64,000 nucleotides of DNA from CF-39 sp035651155 (lineage in GTDB: Bacteria; Chloroflexota; Limnocylindria; P2-11E): NCBI GenBank assembly GCA_035651155.1, contig DASRGG010000036.1, positions 1 through 64,000 on the forward strand. The letters are read 5' to 3'. Below the pieces are notes generated by a model. The model had not been told where the DNA came from. It saw nothing but the letters and a program-made list of their open reading frames with translations, and made no database searches. This document shows positions 1 through 7,815 of this stretch, in pieces (position 1 is the first letter of the stretch; each line of letters begins with the position of its first letter). Both the position numbers and the translations under genes were made by a program.

Positions 1-118
1 TGGATACCGATCGGGCCTCCCGCGCCGGTCGGGGGCGCCGCTCTCACTTGCGGGAACTCCGTCCCATGCGACAGGCGGCGACACCCCGCCGGGCGACGTC
101 TGAAGAGGGATTGTCGTG

Positions 119-655
119 ATGGGTCAAGGACACACAAGCGGTCCGGTCATGCTGCGGCAGATGCGCCACGACGTGTGGGCGACCGAGCAGCTCGTCGCGC
201 TCGGTCGCGGGCTCCGGGGCGAGCAGCTCGACCGTACCGTCCCCGGCACGTACGGCTCGGTGCGCACGACGCTCGCGCACATCGTTGCGTCCGACGAGGG
301 ATACCTCGTGCGGTTCCTCGGGAAGGTCCTGCACGATCCGCCGTTCCGCTGTGAGGACGACGTCGCGCTCGAGGAGATCGCGACCCACCTCGCGCATGCG
401 AAGGACGGCGTCGAGCAGCTATTCGCGCGCGGCGAGCTCGATGGCGATCGGCTGATCACCGATACACCGCTCCGCCGTCCGGACCAGCAGCGCTTCGAGA
501 TGAACGCGTGGGTCCCGGCGACCCAGTTCGTGCACCACGGCAACGACCATCGCTCGCAGATCGCGACGACGCGCACCGCACACGGCATCGAACCGCCGGA
601 CCTGCAGGTCCGGCCGCTGGCGATGCAGCTGGGCGCGCGCAGGGAGGCACGATGA
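119..655 (+). CDS. DinB-family metal-binding protein (first of a tandem pair)
   Basis: A 178-residue protein with the layout of the DinB/YfiT four-helix family. Histidines that would bind a divalent metal appear in LAHIVASDE near residue 55 and in HHGNDH near residue 143. DinB proteins are metal-dependent, often thiol-linked transferases or hydrolases; the substrate cannot be told from sequence. I chose the ATG at 119 because AGAGGG lies 8-9 bases upstream; the GTG at 116 directly before it is the alternative. It overlaps the next gene, a clear paralogue, by ATGA. The pair looks like a local duplication forming a two-gene operon. Family assignment is fairly sure, function is not. Confidence 0.85.
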   Translation: MGQGHTSGPVMLRQMRHDVWATEQLVALGRGLRGEQLDRTVPGTYGSVRTTLAHIVASDEGYLVRFLGKVLHDPPFRCEDDVALEEIATHLAHAKDGVEQLFARGELDGDRLITDTPLRRPDQQRFEMNAWVPATQFVHHGNDHRSQIATTRTAHGIEPPDLQVRPLAMQLGARREAR

Positions 656-1155
656 CGACACCACCGATGCTCCGGCAGCTCCGGCACGACATCTGGGCGA
701 CCGAGAAGCTCATCGCGTTCATGCGGGCGCAGCCGGAGGCGACGCTCGACCTCACGACCCCCGGAACGTACGGGACGATCCGCCGCACGCTCGCGCACAT
801 CGTCGCCGCGGACGAGCGCTACCTGCTGCGGCTCGGCGTCGCGCGGCCCGATCCGGCGTTCAGCGAGGAGCGCGACACATCGCTCGATGAGATCGCCCGC
901 CACCTCGCGTCCGTGAAGGACGCGGTCGAAGCGCTGTTCGCGGGAAAGGAGTTCGAGCCGGACCGCTGGGTGGCCGATACGCGCCGGCCGACCCGCGAGA
1001 TGGAGTCCTGGACGATGGTCACGCAGTTCGCCCACCACGGCAGCGACCATCGCGCGCACGTCGGCACCATCCTCGGCAGGCACGGCCTCGAGACGCCGCA
1101 GGTAGATGTGTGGGCGTACGGGAGCGAGATCGGCGCGATACGCGAGCGTCGCTGA
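652..1155 (+). CDS. DinB-family metal-binding protein (second of a tandem pair)
   Basis: A 167-residue paralogue of the preceding protein. The N-terminal block (LRQLRHDIWATEKLIAF), the LAHIVAADE motif and the HHGSDHRAH motif align without gaps in the motif regions, so the presumed metal ligands are kept. The ATG at 652 overlaps the upstream stop (ATGA), and AGGGAGG at 641-647 is a good ribosome binding site, so translation is probably coupled. An in-frame extension upstream runs through the first gene and has no support. Function as for its neighbour: a DinB-fold enzyme of unknown substrate. Confidence 0.87.
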   Translation: MTTPPMLRQLRHDIWATEKLIAFMRAQPEATLDLTTPGTYGTIRRTLAHIVAADERYLLRLGVARPDPAFSEERDTSLDEIARHLASVKDAVEALFAGKEFEPDRWVADTRRPTREMESWTMVTQFAHHGSDHRAHVGTILGRHGLETPQVDVWAYGSEIGAIRERR

Positions 1156-1185
1156 GCGACCGGCTTCGGCGGAGCGGCCGGGCTG

Positions 1186-1587
1186 CTAGCGGACCCTGGT
1201 CGTCGGCGACAGCTCGCGCAGGATGTCCTTCACGCGCGCGGGCTGGTCGACCGTGAAGGCGATGCGTGTCTTCGTGAGGCTGTAGCTCGCGATGACGTTC
1301 AGCTCCTCCGCCGAGAGCCGGCGAAGGACGTTCGCGAGGAACCCCGGCCGATCCTCGGCCTCGAGGATGAAGATCTCGCGCTGATCCACGTCGAAGCCGA
1401 CGGTCTCGAGCGCCTTGCGCGCGTTCTCCGGATCGCCGGCGACGACGTGGAGCTCCCCGTTGACCTCGCAGAACCCCTCGATATTGATGTCCATGTTGGC
1501 GATCGCCGTCACGGCTTTGGCAAGCTCGCCCGGGCGGTCCTCCTTGAGATGCGTCACGAGCTCGAGTGTGGTCGTGGGACTGTTCAC
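1186..1587 (-). CDS. Tandem ACT-domain protein
   Basis: A 133-residue protein built from two ACT modules, roughly residues 8-70 and 72-130. Each begins with a beta strand followed by a D-R-P-G turn (EDRPGELAKAV and EDRPGFLANVL), the usual amino-acid-binding turn of ACT domains. There is no attached catalytic domain, so it is a stand-alone small-molecule sensor or an accessory subunit. The GTG start is supported by AGGGGAGGAG just upstream on the minus strand. It lies 136 bases downstream of the F420 oxidoreductase gene on the same strand and converges on the DinB pair. The ligand is unknown. Confidence 0.85.
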   Translation of the reverse strand: MNSPTTTLELVTHLKEDRPGELAKAVTAIANMDINIEGFCEVNGELHVVAGDPENARKALETVGFDVDQREIFILEAEDRPGFLANVLRRLSAEELNVIASYSLTKTRIAFTVDQPARVKDILRELSPTTRVR

Positions 1588-1723
1588 GCGCTCCTCCCCT
1601 CAGCTGATCCCGGCCGCTCCGCAGGAGGGCACGATGTCACTTCGGCACCGGTTGCGAAAGAGGCGGCTCAGTGCTCTATCCCTCGGCGACGGGGATGTGG
1701 AGCGAGCATGCGGACGCGCGGCT

Positions 1724-2737
1724 CTATGCGATCGCGACGGCCTCCACGTCCCTGAGCGCGGGGATGATCCGCTCGCCGTAGATCTCGAGCTGCTCTTCCT
1801 CGTCGCGATTCATGAGGTAGATGTTGAACTGGCGAACGCCGACCTTCGCCAGCTCCTTGAGCTTCGCGATGTGGTCCTCGACGCTTCCGACGACGCAGAA
1901 GCGCTCGACCGATTCGTCATCGACGAACTTCGCGTTCGACGACCCGACCTCGGCGTGATGCAGGTAGTCGTAGCCGGGACGGTCCTTCACGTACCTGGTG
2001 AGGTCCTTCGGCAGGCCGGCCTCGCCGTACCGCTTCACGAGGTCCACGACGTGGTTCGAGACGAGCGCCGGGAACCAGCGCACCCGCTCGAGCGCGACAT
2101 CCCGCGCTCCCACGTACGCGGCCGCCGCCGCCATGACCGCGATCTTGCTCGGGTCGCGCCCGACGGCCTTCGCCCCATCACGCAGCAGGCCGACGCACCA
2201 TCCGACGAGGCTCGGGTCCGCGAGCTGGATGATCGCTCCGTCCGCGATGCGCGCCGTGACCTCGAGAGCCTTCGGGCCATACCCCGCGATCCAGACCGGA
2301 AGCGGGTACGGCGGCGCCCACTCGAGCCGGATGGTGGCGCCCTCGTACGTGACGCTGCGCCCCTCGGCGAGGTCCCTGATGACCGTCGTCGTCTCCTCGA
2401 GCACCGCGAGCGTCGTCGGGGGCTTCCCGAGGACGCGCCGCGCCGAGTCCCCGCGTCCGATGCCGAGGTCGAAGCGGCCGCCGGAGAGCAGCTGCAGCGT
2501 GGCGAGCGTGCTCGCGGTGACCGAGGGCTCGCGCGTGGCGGGGTTCGTCACGCACGTGCCGAGCCGCAGCGTCGTCGTCGCCTGCGCCATCAGCGTGAGC
2601 GGCACGTACGGCTCCTTCCACAGCACGTGGCTGTCGAAGATCCATCCGTAGCTGAAGCCGCACCGCTCGGCCCGCCGCGCGAGCGCCGCCGCCCGGTCGA
2701 GCGAGACGTCCGGCTTGAGCGTGAAGCCGAATTCCAT
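1724..2737 (-). CDS. LLM-class F420-dependent oxidoreductase, TIGR03842-like
   Basis: A 337-residue luciferase-like TIM-barrel protein. The start MEFGFTLKPD, then GFSYGWIFDSHVLWKEPYV, the CVTNPATREP stretch and GIGRGDSARR match what I remember of the TIGR03842 subgroup of F420-dependent enzymes. Members pass hydride between reduced F420 and an organic substrate; the substrate here is unknown. The gene follows the split-barrel gene at 2750-3187 after 12 bases, so the two are likely co-transcribed, with cofE divergent nearby. Family confidence is high; dependence on F420 rather than FMN is inferred from subgroup and neighbours. Confidence 0.88.
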   Translation of the reverse strand: MEFGFTLKPDVSLDRAAALARRAERCGFSYGWIFDSHVLWKEPYVPLTLMAQATTTLRLGTCVTNPATREPSVTASTLATLQLLSGGRFDLGIGRGDSARRVLGKPPTTLAVLEETTTVIRDLAEGRSVTYEGATIRLEWAPPYPLPVWIAGYGPKALEVTARIADGAIIQLADPSLVGWCVGLLRDGAKAVGRDPSKIAVMAAAAAYVGARDVALERVRWFPALVSNHVVDLVKRYGEAGLPKDLTRYVKDRPGYDYLHHAEVGSSNAKFVDDESVERFCVVGSVEDHIAKLKELAKVGVRQFNIYLMNRDEEEQLEIYGERIIPALRDVEAVAIA

Positions 2738-2749
2738 GAGGGCGCGAGT

Positions 2750-3187
2750 TTAGCCCTCGCCCGCGCCTCCGCCGGGTGCCTCGCCCGCGCTCCAGCTCAC
2801 CGTCCGCTCGACGGCGACGCGCACGACGGGGCGTCCATCGAGCGCCGTTCCCGCGTACTGCGGGTACTTCTCGGCGAGGGCGCGGGCGGCCTCGTCGCGC
2901 TCGGCGCCGCTCTCGACGATCGTGGCGACGCCCTCGAGCAGGAGCCACGCGAGCTTCGACCAGTCCTCTTCGTAATGGTCGATGACGATCGAGACCCGCC
3001 CGTTCGTCTCGATGTTCCGGACGCGCCGCAGCATGTGCCAGTCGTCCTCGCGCTTCGGCTTGCGGTCGAGCGGAAAGTACAGCCTCTCGCCGCGCAGCAC
3101 GAAGACGATGGGAACGACGTGCGGGCGCGCGTACTGATCGGCGGTCGCGAGGTGCGCCACGCGCGCTCGCTCCGCGAGTGCGAACAT
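2750..3187 (-). CDS. PPOX-class F420-dependent split-barrel protein, TIGR03668-like
   Basis: A 145-residue flavin-reductase-like split barrel. The N-terminal segment RVAHLATADQYARPHVVPI and the later RNIETNGRVSIVIDHYEEDW are typical of the pyridoxamine-oxidase-related F420 proteins, and the whole resembles TIGR03668. Such proteins bind F420 (sometimes FMN or heme) in a dimer interface. The C-terminus is a Gly/Ala/Glu-rich tail, probably unstructured. The ATG at 3187 lies 20 bases from the divergent cofE start, so promoters must overlap coding sequence or transcripts be nearly leaderless. The next gene downstream is the LLM oxidoreductase. Confidence 0.83.
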   Translation of the reverse strand: MFALAERARVAHLATADQYARPHVVPIVFVLRGERLYFPLDRKPKREDDWHMLRRVRNIETNGRVSIVIDHYEEDWSKLAWLLLEGVATIVESGAERDEAARALAEKYPQYAGTALDGRPVVRVAVERTVSWSAGEAPGGGAGEG

Positions 3188-3207
3188 TGCGCGATGGTAC
3201 GCAACGC

Positions 3208-3966
3208 GTGAGCGTCCGCCGACTCGTCATCAGCCCCGTCCACGGCCTGCCCGAGGTGCGTCCCGGCGACGACCTCGCCGCGCTCATCGTGAACGCGCTG
3301 CGCGCGCAGGCCGAAGAGCTGCACGACGGGGACGTGCTCGCCGTCGCGCAGAAGGTCGTGTCGAAGGCGGAGGGCCGTATCGTGCACCTCCCCGACGTCG
3401 TCCCGAGCGAACGCGCGCGCGCGATGGCGGCGGAGGCTGGGAAGGACGCGAGGCAGCTCGAGGTCGTGCTCTCGGAGTCGGCGAAGATCGTGCGCTGGGC
3501 GCACGGCGTCCTCATCAGCGAGACGCGGCACGGGTTCGTGTGCGCGAACGCGGGCGTGGACCGATCGAACGCCGGCGCGGCCGACACGGTGATCCTCCTG
3601 CCGATCGATCCCGACGGATCGGCGTCGCGCATCCGCGAGGCGCTGCGCGCGCGGACCGGCGCGACCGTCGCGGTCGTGATCACCGACACGTTCGGCCGCG
3701 CGTGGCGCGAGGGGCACATGAACGTCGCCATCGGCATCGCCGGCCTGCCCGCGCTCAAGCGCTACATGGGGCAGTTCGATCCGGAGGGGTACGAGCTGCG
3801 CGTCACCGAGATCGCGATCGCCGACGAGGTCGCGGCGGCCGCCGAGCTCGTGATGGGGAAGCTCGACCGCTGCCCCGTCGCCGTGGTGCGGGGTCTCGCC
3901 GTCGACTCGCCCTCGGAGACCGCGCGCGACTACGTGCGGCCGGCCGAGAAGGACCTCTTCCGCTGA
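3208..3966 (+). CDS. cofE: Coenzyme F420-0:L-glutamate ligase
   Basis: A 252-residue CofE/FbiB-N-type enzyme that adds glutamates to F420-0 in the last steps of coenzyme F420 synthesis, using GTP. Diagnostic stretches are DVLAVAQKVVSKAEGR near residue 40, HGFVCANAGVDRSN near residue 110, and ITDTFGRAWREG near residue 158. I start at the GTG at 3208 (MSVRRLVISP); the in-frame ATG at 3178 lies inside the divergent gene. The stop overlaps the next start as TGATG. There is no C-terminal nitroreductase-like domain of the FbiB kind, so this is the short CofE form. It shows that the cell makes F420. Confidence 0.92.
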   Translation: MSVRRLVISPVHGLPEVRPGDDLAALIVNALRAQAEELHDGDVLAVAQKVVSKAEGRIVHLPDVVPSERARAMAAEAGKDARQLEVVLSESAKIVRWAHGVLISETRHGFVCANAGVDRSNAGAADTVILLPIDPDGSASRIREALRARTGATVAVVITDTFGRAWREGHMNVAIGIAGLPALKRYMGQFDPEGYELRVTEIAIADEVAAAAELVMGKLDRCPVAVVRGLAVDSPSETARDYVRPAEKDLFR

Positions 3967-4373
3967 TGGCGCTGACCGACGACCAGCGGCGCTTCCTCGA
4001 AGACCTGCACTTCGCCGTGCTCGGCACCGTGAACCGCTCCGGCTCGCCGCACCTCACGGTGATGTGGTACCTCCTCGACGGCGACGAGATCCTCTTCAAC
4101 ACGGTCGTCGGGCGCGCGAAGGAATCGAACCTCGAGCGCGATCCACGCGTCTCGCTGCTGGTGTACGACGCGACGGGATACGAGTACATCCGCATCGACG
4201 GTCGCGCGCGGGCGATCGACGATCCCGCGGTCGGCCAGGCCGACATCCGCCGTCTCGCGATGCGGTACTACCGCGACGACGCGCGCGTCGAGAGGGCCGT
4301 GCGCGAGCGCTGGTCGAAGGAGCGCCGCGTCTCGTATCGCGTCCCGACCACGCGCGTGTACGACTACCGCTGA
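3966..4373 (+). CDS. PPOX-class F420/FMN-dependent split-barrel protein
   Basis: A 135-residue split-barrel protein, with FLEDLHFAVLGTVNRSGSPHLTVMWYLLDG at the front and later KESNLERDPRVSLLVYD, the pattern of TIGR03618-type F420-dependent oxidoreductases. It starts at the ATG sharing one base with the cofE stop (TGATG), so it is translationally coupled to cofE. It converges with the gene at 4364, whose stop overlaps by about ten bases. The substrate is unknown; biliverdin reduction is one activity known in the family. It is distinct from the other split-barrel protein at 2750-3187. Confidence 0.86.
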   Translation: MALTDDQRRFLEDLHFAVLGTVNRSGSPHLTVMWYLLDGDEILFNTVVGRAKESNLERDPRVSLLVYDATGYEYIRIDGRARAIDDPAVGQADIRRLAMRYYRDDARVERAVRERWSKERRVSYRVPTTRVYDYR

Positions 4374-4810
4374 CCGACGACCGCGCCCACCTCTCGCAGG
4401 TCCGTCGCCGCGACCCAGATCGCGGCGCTTCCGTCCAGGGGCTCGACCTGGATCTCGACGACGCCGCCGCGCGTGCGCGCGTCGCGGAAGCGGACCTGCC
4501 GGTGCGCGGTGAGAAGCTCCGCCGTGCCGCGGAGATCGTGGTCGCTCACCCAGCCCTCTTCGGGCGGGAGCGTGAGCGTGCGCACGCGCAGCCAGCTGTG
4601 ATCGACCTCGATCACGCGAAGGAAGGCGCCGTCGGGCACGCTGCCGACGACGGTCGCGTCGGTGGGCGACCGCTGCAGGCCGATCGCGGGTCTCGTGAGC
4701 AGGCCGTGGTCGTCGCGACCGCTCGCCATGACGATGGTGGACTGCCCGGCGCAGCCCTGGGCCGGAAGGCCCAGGGCCGCGCAGAGCACCAGCGTGGAGA
4801 GCCGTCTCAC
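4364..4810 (-). CDS. Small SH3-like lipoprotein
   Basis: A 148-residue protein starting MRRLSTLVLCAALGLPAQGC, a short signal peptide ending in a plausible lipobox (AQG-C, Cys at residue 20). The mature part contains GLQRSPTDATVVGSVPDGAFLRVIEV and WLRVRTL...GWVSDHDLRG, which resembles a bacterial SH3 (SH3b) domain, followed by a charged beta-rich tail. It would sit on the outer face of the membrane and bind cell-wall material or protein. The GTG start overlaps the stop of the upstream gene as GTGA, so it is coupled to the secreted metallo-beta-lactamase protein. The SH3 call is from pattern only. Confidence 0.7.
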   Translation of the reverse strand: MRRLSTLVLCAALGLPAQGCAGQSTIVMASGRDDHGLLTRPAIGLQRSPTDATVVGSVPDGAFLRVIEVDHSWLRVRTLTLPPEEGWVSDHDLRGTAELLTAHRQVRFRDARTRGGVVEIQVEPLDGSAAIWVAATDLREVGAVVGQR

Positions 4811-6576
4811 GGACAGGTCGCGGGGTTCGGCGTGCCCTTCGTCACGTTCAGGGAGATCGTGGCGCACCACGCGCCGCCGTCGCCGATGCGGTGGAACACC
4901 TTGTTGTATTGGGTGCTGCCGAGGCTGTAGCTGGTCGAGTCGTAGACGGTCTCGACCCCGCCGGCGATCTTGAGGTAACGCACCGACTCGGCGCCGGTGT
5001 TGTTCAGGAAGCCGGACGCGATGTTCATGACGTAGTAGCCGTGCGCCGGGATCGTCGTGCCGGCCGGGATCTGCTTGGGCGCGCCGCCACCGGCCGCCAC
5101 GTCGTCGAGATACAGACCCGAGAGGTCGACCGGGAACGCGGTCGGGTTGTACAGCTCGATCCACTCGGGATTCGTGGTCGGATTCGGCGCCATGAGGTAC
5201 TCGTTGATCACGACCTTGGAGGGATCGCCGGTCGGCGGCGGCGGCGCGCCGTTGCCGTACGCCGTGTACGAGCGCGTCCCCGTGTCGTAGGTGATCGTGT
5301 ATCCGGCGCCGGAGCCGGTGGTGCGGAGCGTGACCATGCCGTTGGAGTTCAGCACGCCCGCGTAGTTCGTCGGCGTCACGCCGTCCGCCTGGACGGTGTC
5401 GCACGGATCGTTCGCGATGTAGATGTCGGCACCGGTGCCGCGCGGGTTCACCACCTGCCGGAGCGCGTCGAGCATGCGGTTCCCGGGGTGGCCGTAGGAG
5501 TTGCTGCCGCAGGAGATCCACGCCGTGACCGGCGTGAGCGCGTTCACGTAGGCCTGCGAGCTCGAGTGGTCGCTGCCGTGATGGTTCGCGCGCATCGTGT
5601 CGACCGGTCCGAAGAGCGGACCGATCTTCGCCTCGATGTTGTTGTAGGTGTACCCGTTCGCGCTGGTGTTGTATTCGCCGTCGGAGTCGCCGGCGGTGGC
5701 GTACCGCCACTGTCCGTAGGTGATCTTCACCGCGATCGAGTAGTCGTTCTCGGAAGGAGGCGTGGCCTGCGCGGAGTGATCGCCCGAGACGGGCGTCACG
5801 CCGTCCGCCTGCATCGTGTCCTTACCGTTGGCGTTGAGGATCGTCGCGGTCACGCCGGGCCCGAGATCGATCGCCGGCCAGGTCCCGCTGTTCGTCAGGG
5901 TGACCACGTGGCCGTTGATGTTCGCGCGGTCCGCCTGAGCGGACGGACCGTAGAGCCAGCAGATCCAGCGCATCGCCGTCAGCGACGTGGTCCCGACGTT
6001 GTGCCAGGCGACCTCGTTCGACGGCGCTGCCGACGTGCCGACGGTGCACCTGCCGTCGCCGTTGGCGTCCGTCCAGGTACCGCCGTCGTGATCGAGGAGC
6101 GCGCCGACGGTGAATCCGAACCCGCCCGACGTCGTCGGAGCGAGCAGCTGGTACAGGCCGTTGCCGACCGCGCCGGCGGCGTCCTGGGGGTTCCAGGCAT
6201 AGCCGATGTGGTCGAGGTGGTGGTGCGAGGCCATGACGTAGTCGAGCGCGACCGGACTCGCGCCGGTGCCGCAGATGGAGCGCATGACGGATTCATAGCG
6301 AGCCGCGTTCGTGTTCGCCCCGGTCGAGTTCCACGCGGTCTCGCCGAGATCGATGAGCAGGGTCTTGCCGGTCGGTCCGACGATGAACTGGCCGTCGCCC
6401 TGTTCGACGTCGAGCCAGTACAGGTTCACCTCGCCCTGCGTCCAGGTCCCGGAGGTGGAGCAGGGGAGCGCGGCGACGGCGTCGGCGCGCCGGTCGAAGC
6501 GGGGGAAGCCGGCGAGGACGAGCGCGAGGCTCGCGACCACGGTGAGCGCGATGGACGCGATGCCGCGGGGGAGCAT
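4807..6576 (-). CDS. Secreted metallo-beta-lactamase-fold hydrolase with C-terminal lamin-tail domain
   Basis: A 589-residue exported protein. Residues 1-35 are a signal peptide (a hydrophobic IALTVVASLALVLAGF core). Residues about 45-400 form a ComEC-like metallo-beta-lactamase domain: WLDVEQGDGQFI, then TLLIDLGE, the metal motif SHHHLDHIG, and later MRANHHGSDHSSS. About residues 450-589 form a lamin-tail (LTD) domain, starting VVINEYLMAPNP and WIELYNPTAFPVDLSG. Without ComEC membrane segments this is a secreted nuclease or phosphodiesterase candidate. GGAGGT precedes the ATG. It is coupled to the SH3-like lipoprotein by a GTGA overlap. The order of domains is clear; the substrate is inference. 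Confidence 0.86.
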   Translation of the reverse strand: MLPRGIASIALTVVASLALVLAGFPRFDRRADAVAALPCSTSGTWTQGEVNLYWLDVEQGDGQFIVGPTGKTLLIDLGETAWNSTGANTNAARYESVMRSICGTGASPVALDYVMASHHHLDHIGYAWNPQDAAGAVGNGLYQLLAPTTSGGFGFTVGALLDHDGGTWTDANGDGRCTVGTSAAPSNEVAWHNVGTTSLTAMRWICWLYGPSAQADRANINGHVVTLTNSGTWPAIDLGPGVTATILNANGKDTMQADGVTPVSGDHSAQATPPSENDYSIAVKITYGQWRYATAGDSDGEYNTSANGYTYNNIEAKIGPLFGPVDTMRANHHGSDHSSSQAYVNALTPVTAWISCGSNSYGHPGNRMLDALRQVVNPRGTGADIYIANDPCDTVQADGVTPTNYAGVLNSNGMVTLRTTGSGAGYTITYDTGTRSYTAYGNGAPPPPTGDPSKVVINEYLMAPNPTTNPEWIELYNPTAFPVDLSGLYLDDVAAGGGAPKQIPAGTTIPAHGYYVMNIASGFLNNTGAESVRYLKIAGGVETVYDSTSYSLGSTQYNKVFHRIGDGGAWCATISLNVTKGTPNPATCP

Positions 6577-6636
6577 ATCGACCTCCGCCTCTGAAACAGA
6601 GGAGCTCCGGCGCGCTCCCCGGCACCGGGCGGCGTC

Positions 6637-7236
6637 ATGCTAGAGGGAATGACGGACGAGCGGTGGGAGCCGCTGAGCCCGGAGCAGGTGAAGGACCGCC
6701 TTGCCGGTCTCGCGGTCCCGTGGTGGATCGCGGGTGGCTGGGCGCTCGACCTCTTCATCGGGCGCCAGACGCGTGCGCACGACGACATCGAGATCGCCGC
6801 ATATCGCGACGACCTCGACACCCTGCGGGCCCATCTCGCGGGCTGGGACCTCTTCGTGGCGGAGCGCGGGTCCCTGACGCCCTGGCGCGAGGGCCCGCTC
6901 CACGATGGCGCGCACGCCCTCTGGGCCCGCGAGCGCGGTCGAGACGTGTGGCAGCTCGAGGTCCTCGTCGAGGAGCGGCGCGACGGCCGTTGGGCGTACC
7001 GCCGCGACCCGAAGATCGGGCTGCGCGCGCGTGACGTCGGCCGCGTCACGCCCGAGGGCATCCCGTATCTCCGCCCGGAGATCCAGCTCCTCTACAAGTC
7101 GAAGGATCCACGGCCGAGCGACGAGAGCGACTTCATCACGGTCCTGCCGCATCTCGACCCCGCGCAGCGCGGCTTCCTGGCGGCCGCGCTCTGGACGACG
7201 TCGCCGGGTCATCGCTGGCTCGAGCGGCTCAAGTAG
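6637..7236 (+). CDS. Nucleotidyltransferase-fold protein, aminoglycoside 2''-adenylyltransferase-like
   Basis: A 199-residue protein with the signature WWIAGGWALDLFIGR followed by TRAHDDIEIA, where the spaced acidic residues (DD.E) are the metal-binding residues of the PF10706-type nucleotidyltransferases. This family includes aminoglycoside and lincosamide nucleotidyltransferases, but most chromosomal members are of unknown role, so resistance should not be assumed. A later block, YLRPEIQLLYKSK, is also common in the family. Start is ambiguous: ATG at 6637 or at 6649, the second lying too close to AGAGGGA. The gene is divergent from the secreted MBL gene and converges on the terminator near 7300. 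Confidence 0.75.
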   Translation: MLEGMTDERWEPLSPEQVKDRLAGLAVPWWIAGGWALDLFIGRQTRAHDDIEIAAYRDDLDTLRAHLAGWDLFVAERGSLTPWREGPLHDGAHALWARERGRDVWQLEVLVEERRDGRWAYRRDPKIGLRARDVGRVTPEGIPYLRPEIQLLYKSKDPRPSDESDFITVLPHLDPAQRGFLAAALWTTSPGHRWLERLK

Positions 7237-7284
7237 CGGCCCGCGAGGGTCGCTCCCCCCAGGACCGCGGGGCCGAGGTGAAGA

Positions 7285-7312
7285 AAGGGCCCGGTCTTTC
7301 GACCGGGCCCTT
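7285..7312 (-). terminator. Rho-independent terminator for the zinc-ribbon gene
   Basis: AAGGGCCCGGTC at 7285-7296 and its exact complement at 7301-7312 form a 12-base-pair perfect stem. Read on the minus strand the loop is GAAA, and the stem is followed by TTTCTTC. It sits 25 bases after the stop of the minus-strand zinc-ribbon gene, and between two convergent genes, so it may also slow plus-strand transcription. Confidence 0.85.
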
Positions 7313-7336
7313 CTGACTTCCAGCGGTTAGCGCGTA

Positions 7337-7669
7337 TCAGGCGTAACGACGAGAAGCGGACGGACGGACCTGCTCGAAGCAGGAGCTGCAGTACACGGGC
7401 TTGTCGCCGCGTGGCTGGAACGGGACTCGCGCCTCGTTCCCGCAGTTGCTGCAGGTCGCCGTGTAGAACTCGCGCGGGCCACTCGTGCCACGGCTGCCGC
7501 CGTAGCCACCGGCTGCGCCGCCGGACGCGCGGCGTGCCGCGCGGCAGGACGGGCAACGGCCCGGCTCGTTCTGGAGACCGCGGGACGCATAGAACTCCTG
7601 CTCCCCAGCGGTCCAGATGAATTCCTGATTGCAGTCCTTGCAAGTCAGGGTCTTGTCGGTGAAGCTCAT
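7337..7669 (-). CDS. Small double zinc-ribbon protein (CxxC-x17-CxxC type)
   Basis: A 110-residue protein with two zinc-ribbon parts. The N-terminal one begins TLTCKDCNQEFIWTAGEQEFY and ends with CPSC near residue 40, like PF13451. A Gly/Ala-rich linker follows (residues 45-67). The C-terminal part has CSNCGNEARVPFQPRGDKP then YCSSC, which fits the CxxC-x17-CxxC domain. Eight cysteines are thus placed to bind two zinc ions. The role is unknown; nucleic-acid binding or protein contact is likely. GGGAGGAAG lies well placed before the ATG, and a strong terminator follows, so it is probably a well-expressed single-gene unit. Confidence 0.9.
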   Translation of the reverse strand: MSFTDKTLTCKDCNQEFIWTAGEQEFYASRGLQNEPGRCPSCRAARRASGGAAGGYGGSRGTSGPREFYTATCSNCGNEARVPFQPRGDKPVYCSSCFEQVRPSASRRYA

Positions 7670-7815
7670 TGAGAAGCTTCCTCCCTTTCGTTAGTGCTGA
7701 CGCCTTGAGCATTCGCCAGGAACCGGGAGGAAAGCCTCACTCGACGCCCGCGTGGATGACTCTCGTCGCCGCGCGTCCTTACGGACTCATCAAGGATAAC
7801 AGTTCGGACGCTCGA

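Noticed and set aside
4891..6594. A long plus-strand frame (567 codons) across the secreted MBL gene.
   Set aside because: It is antisense to a gene with signal peptide, metal motif and LTD domain, and its product is Arg/Val/Gly-rich without any motif.
6637..7236. Calling the nucleotidyltransferase-like gene an antibiotic-resistance gene.
   Set aside because: The fold motif is shared by many chromosomal proteins of unknown role, and nothing nearby suggests a resistance island.
7774..7793. Minus-strand TTGATGAGTCCGTAAGGACG, which resembles the core and stem II of a hammerhead ribozyme.
   Set aside because: The conserved C before UGAUGA is U, the GAAA after stem II is missing (GCGC instead), and no stems I and III close the structure. 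It is probably chance.
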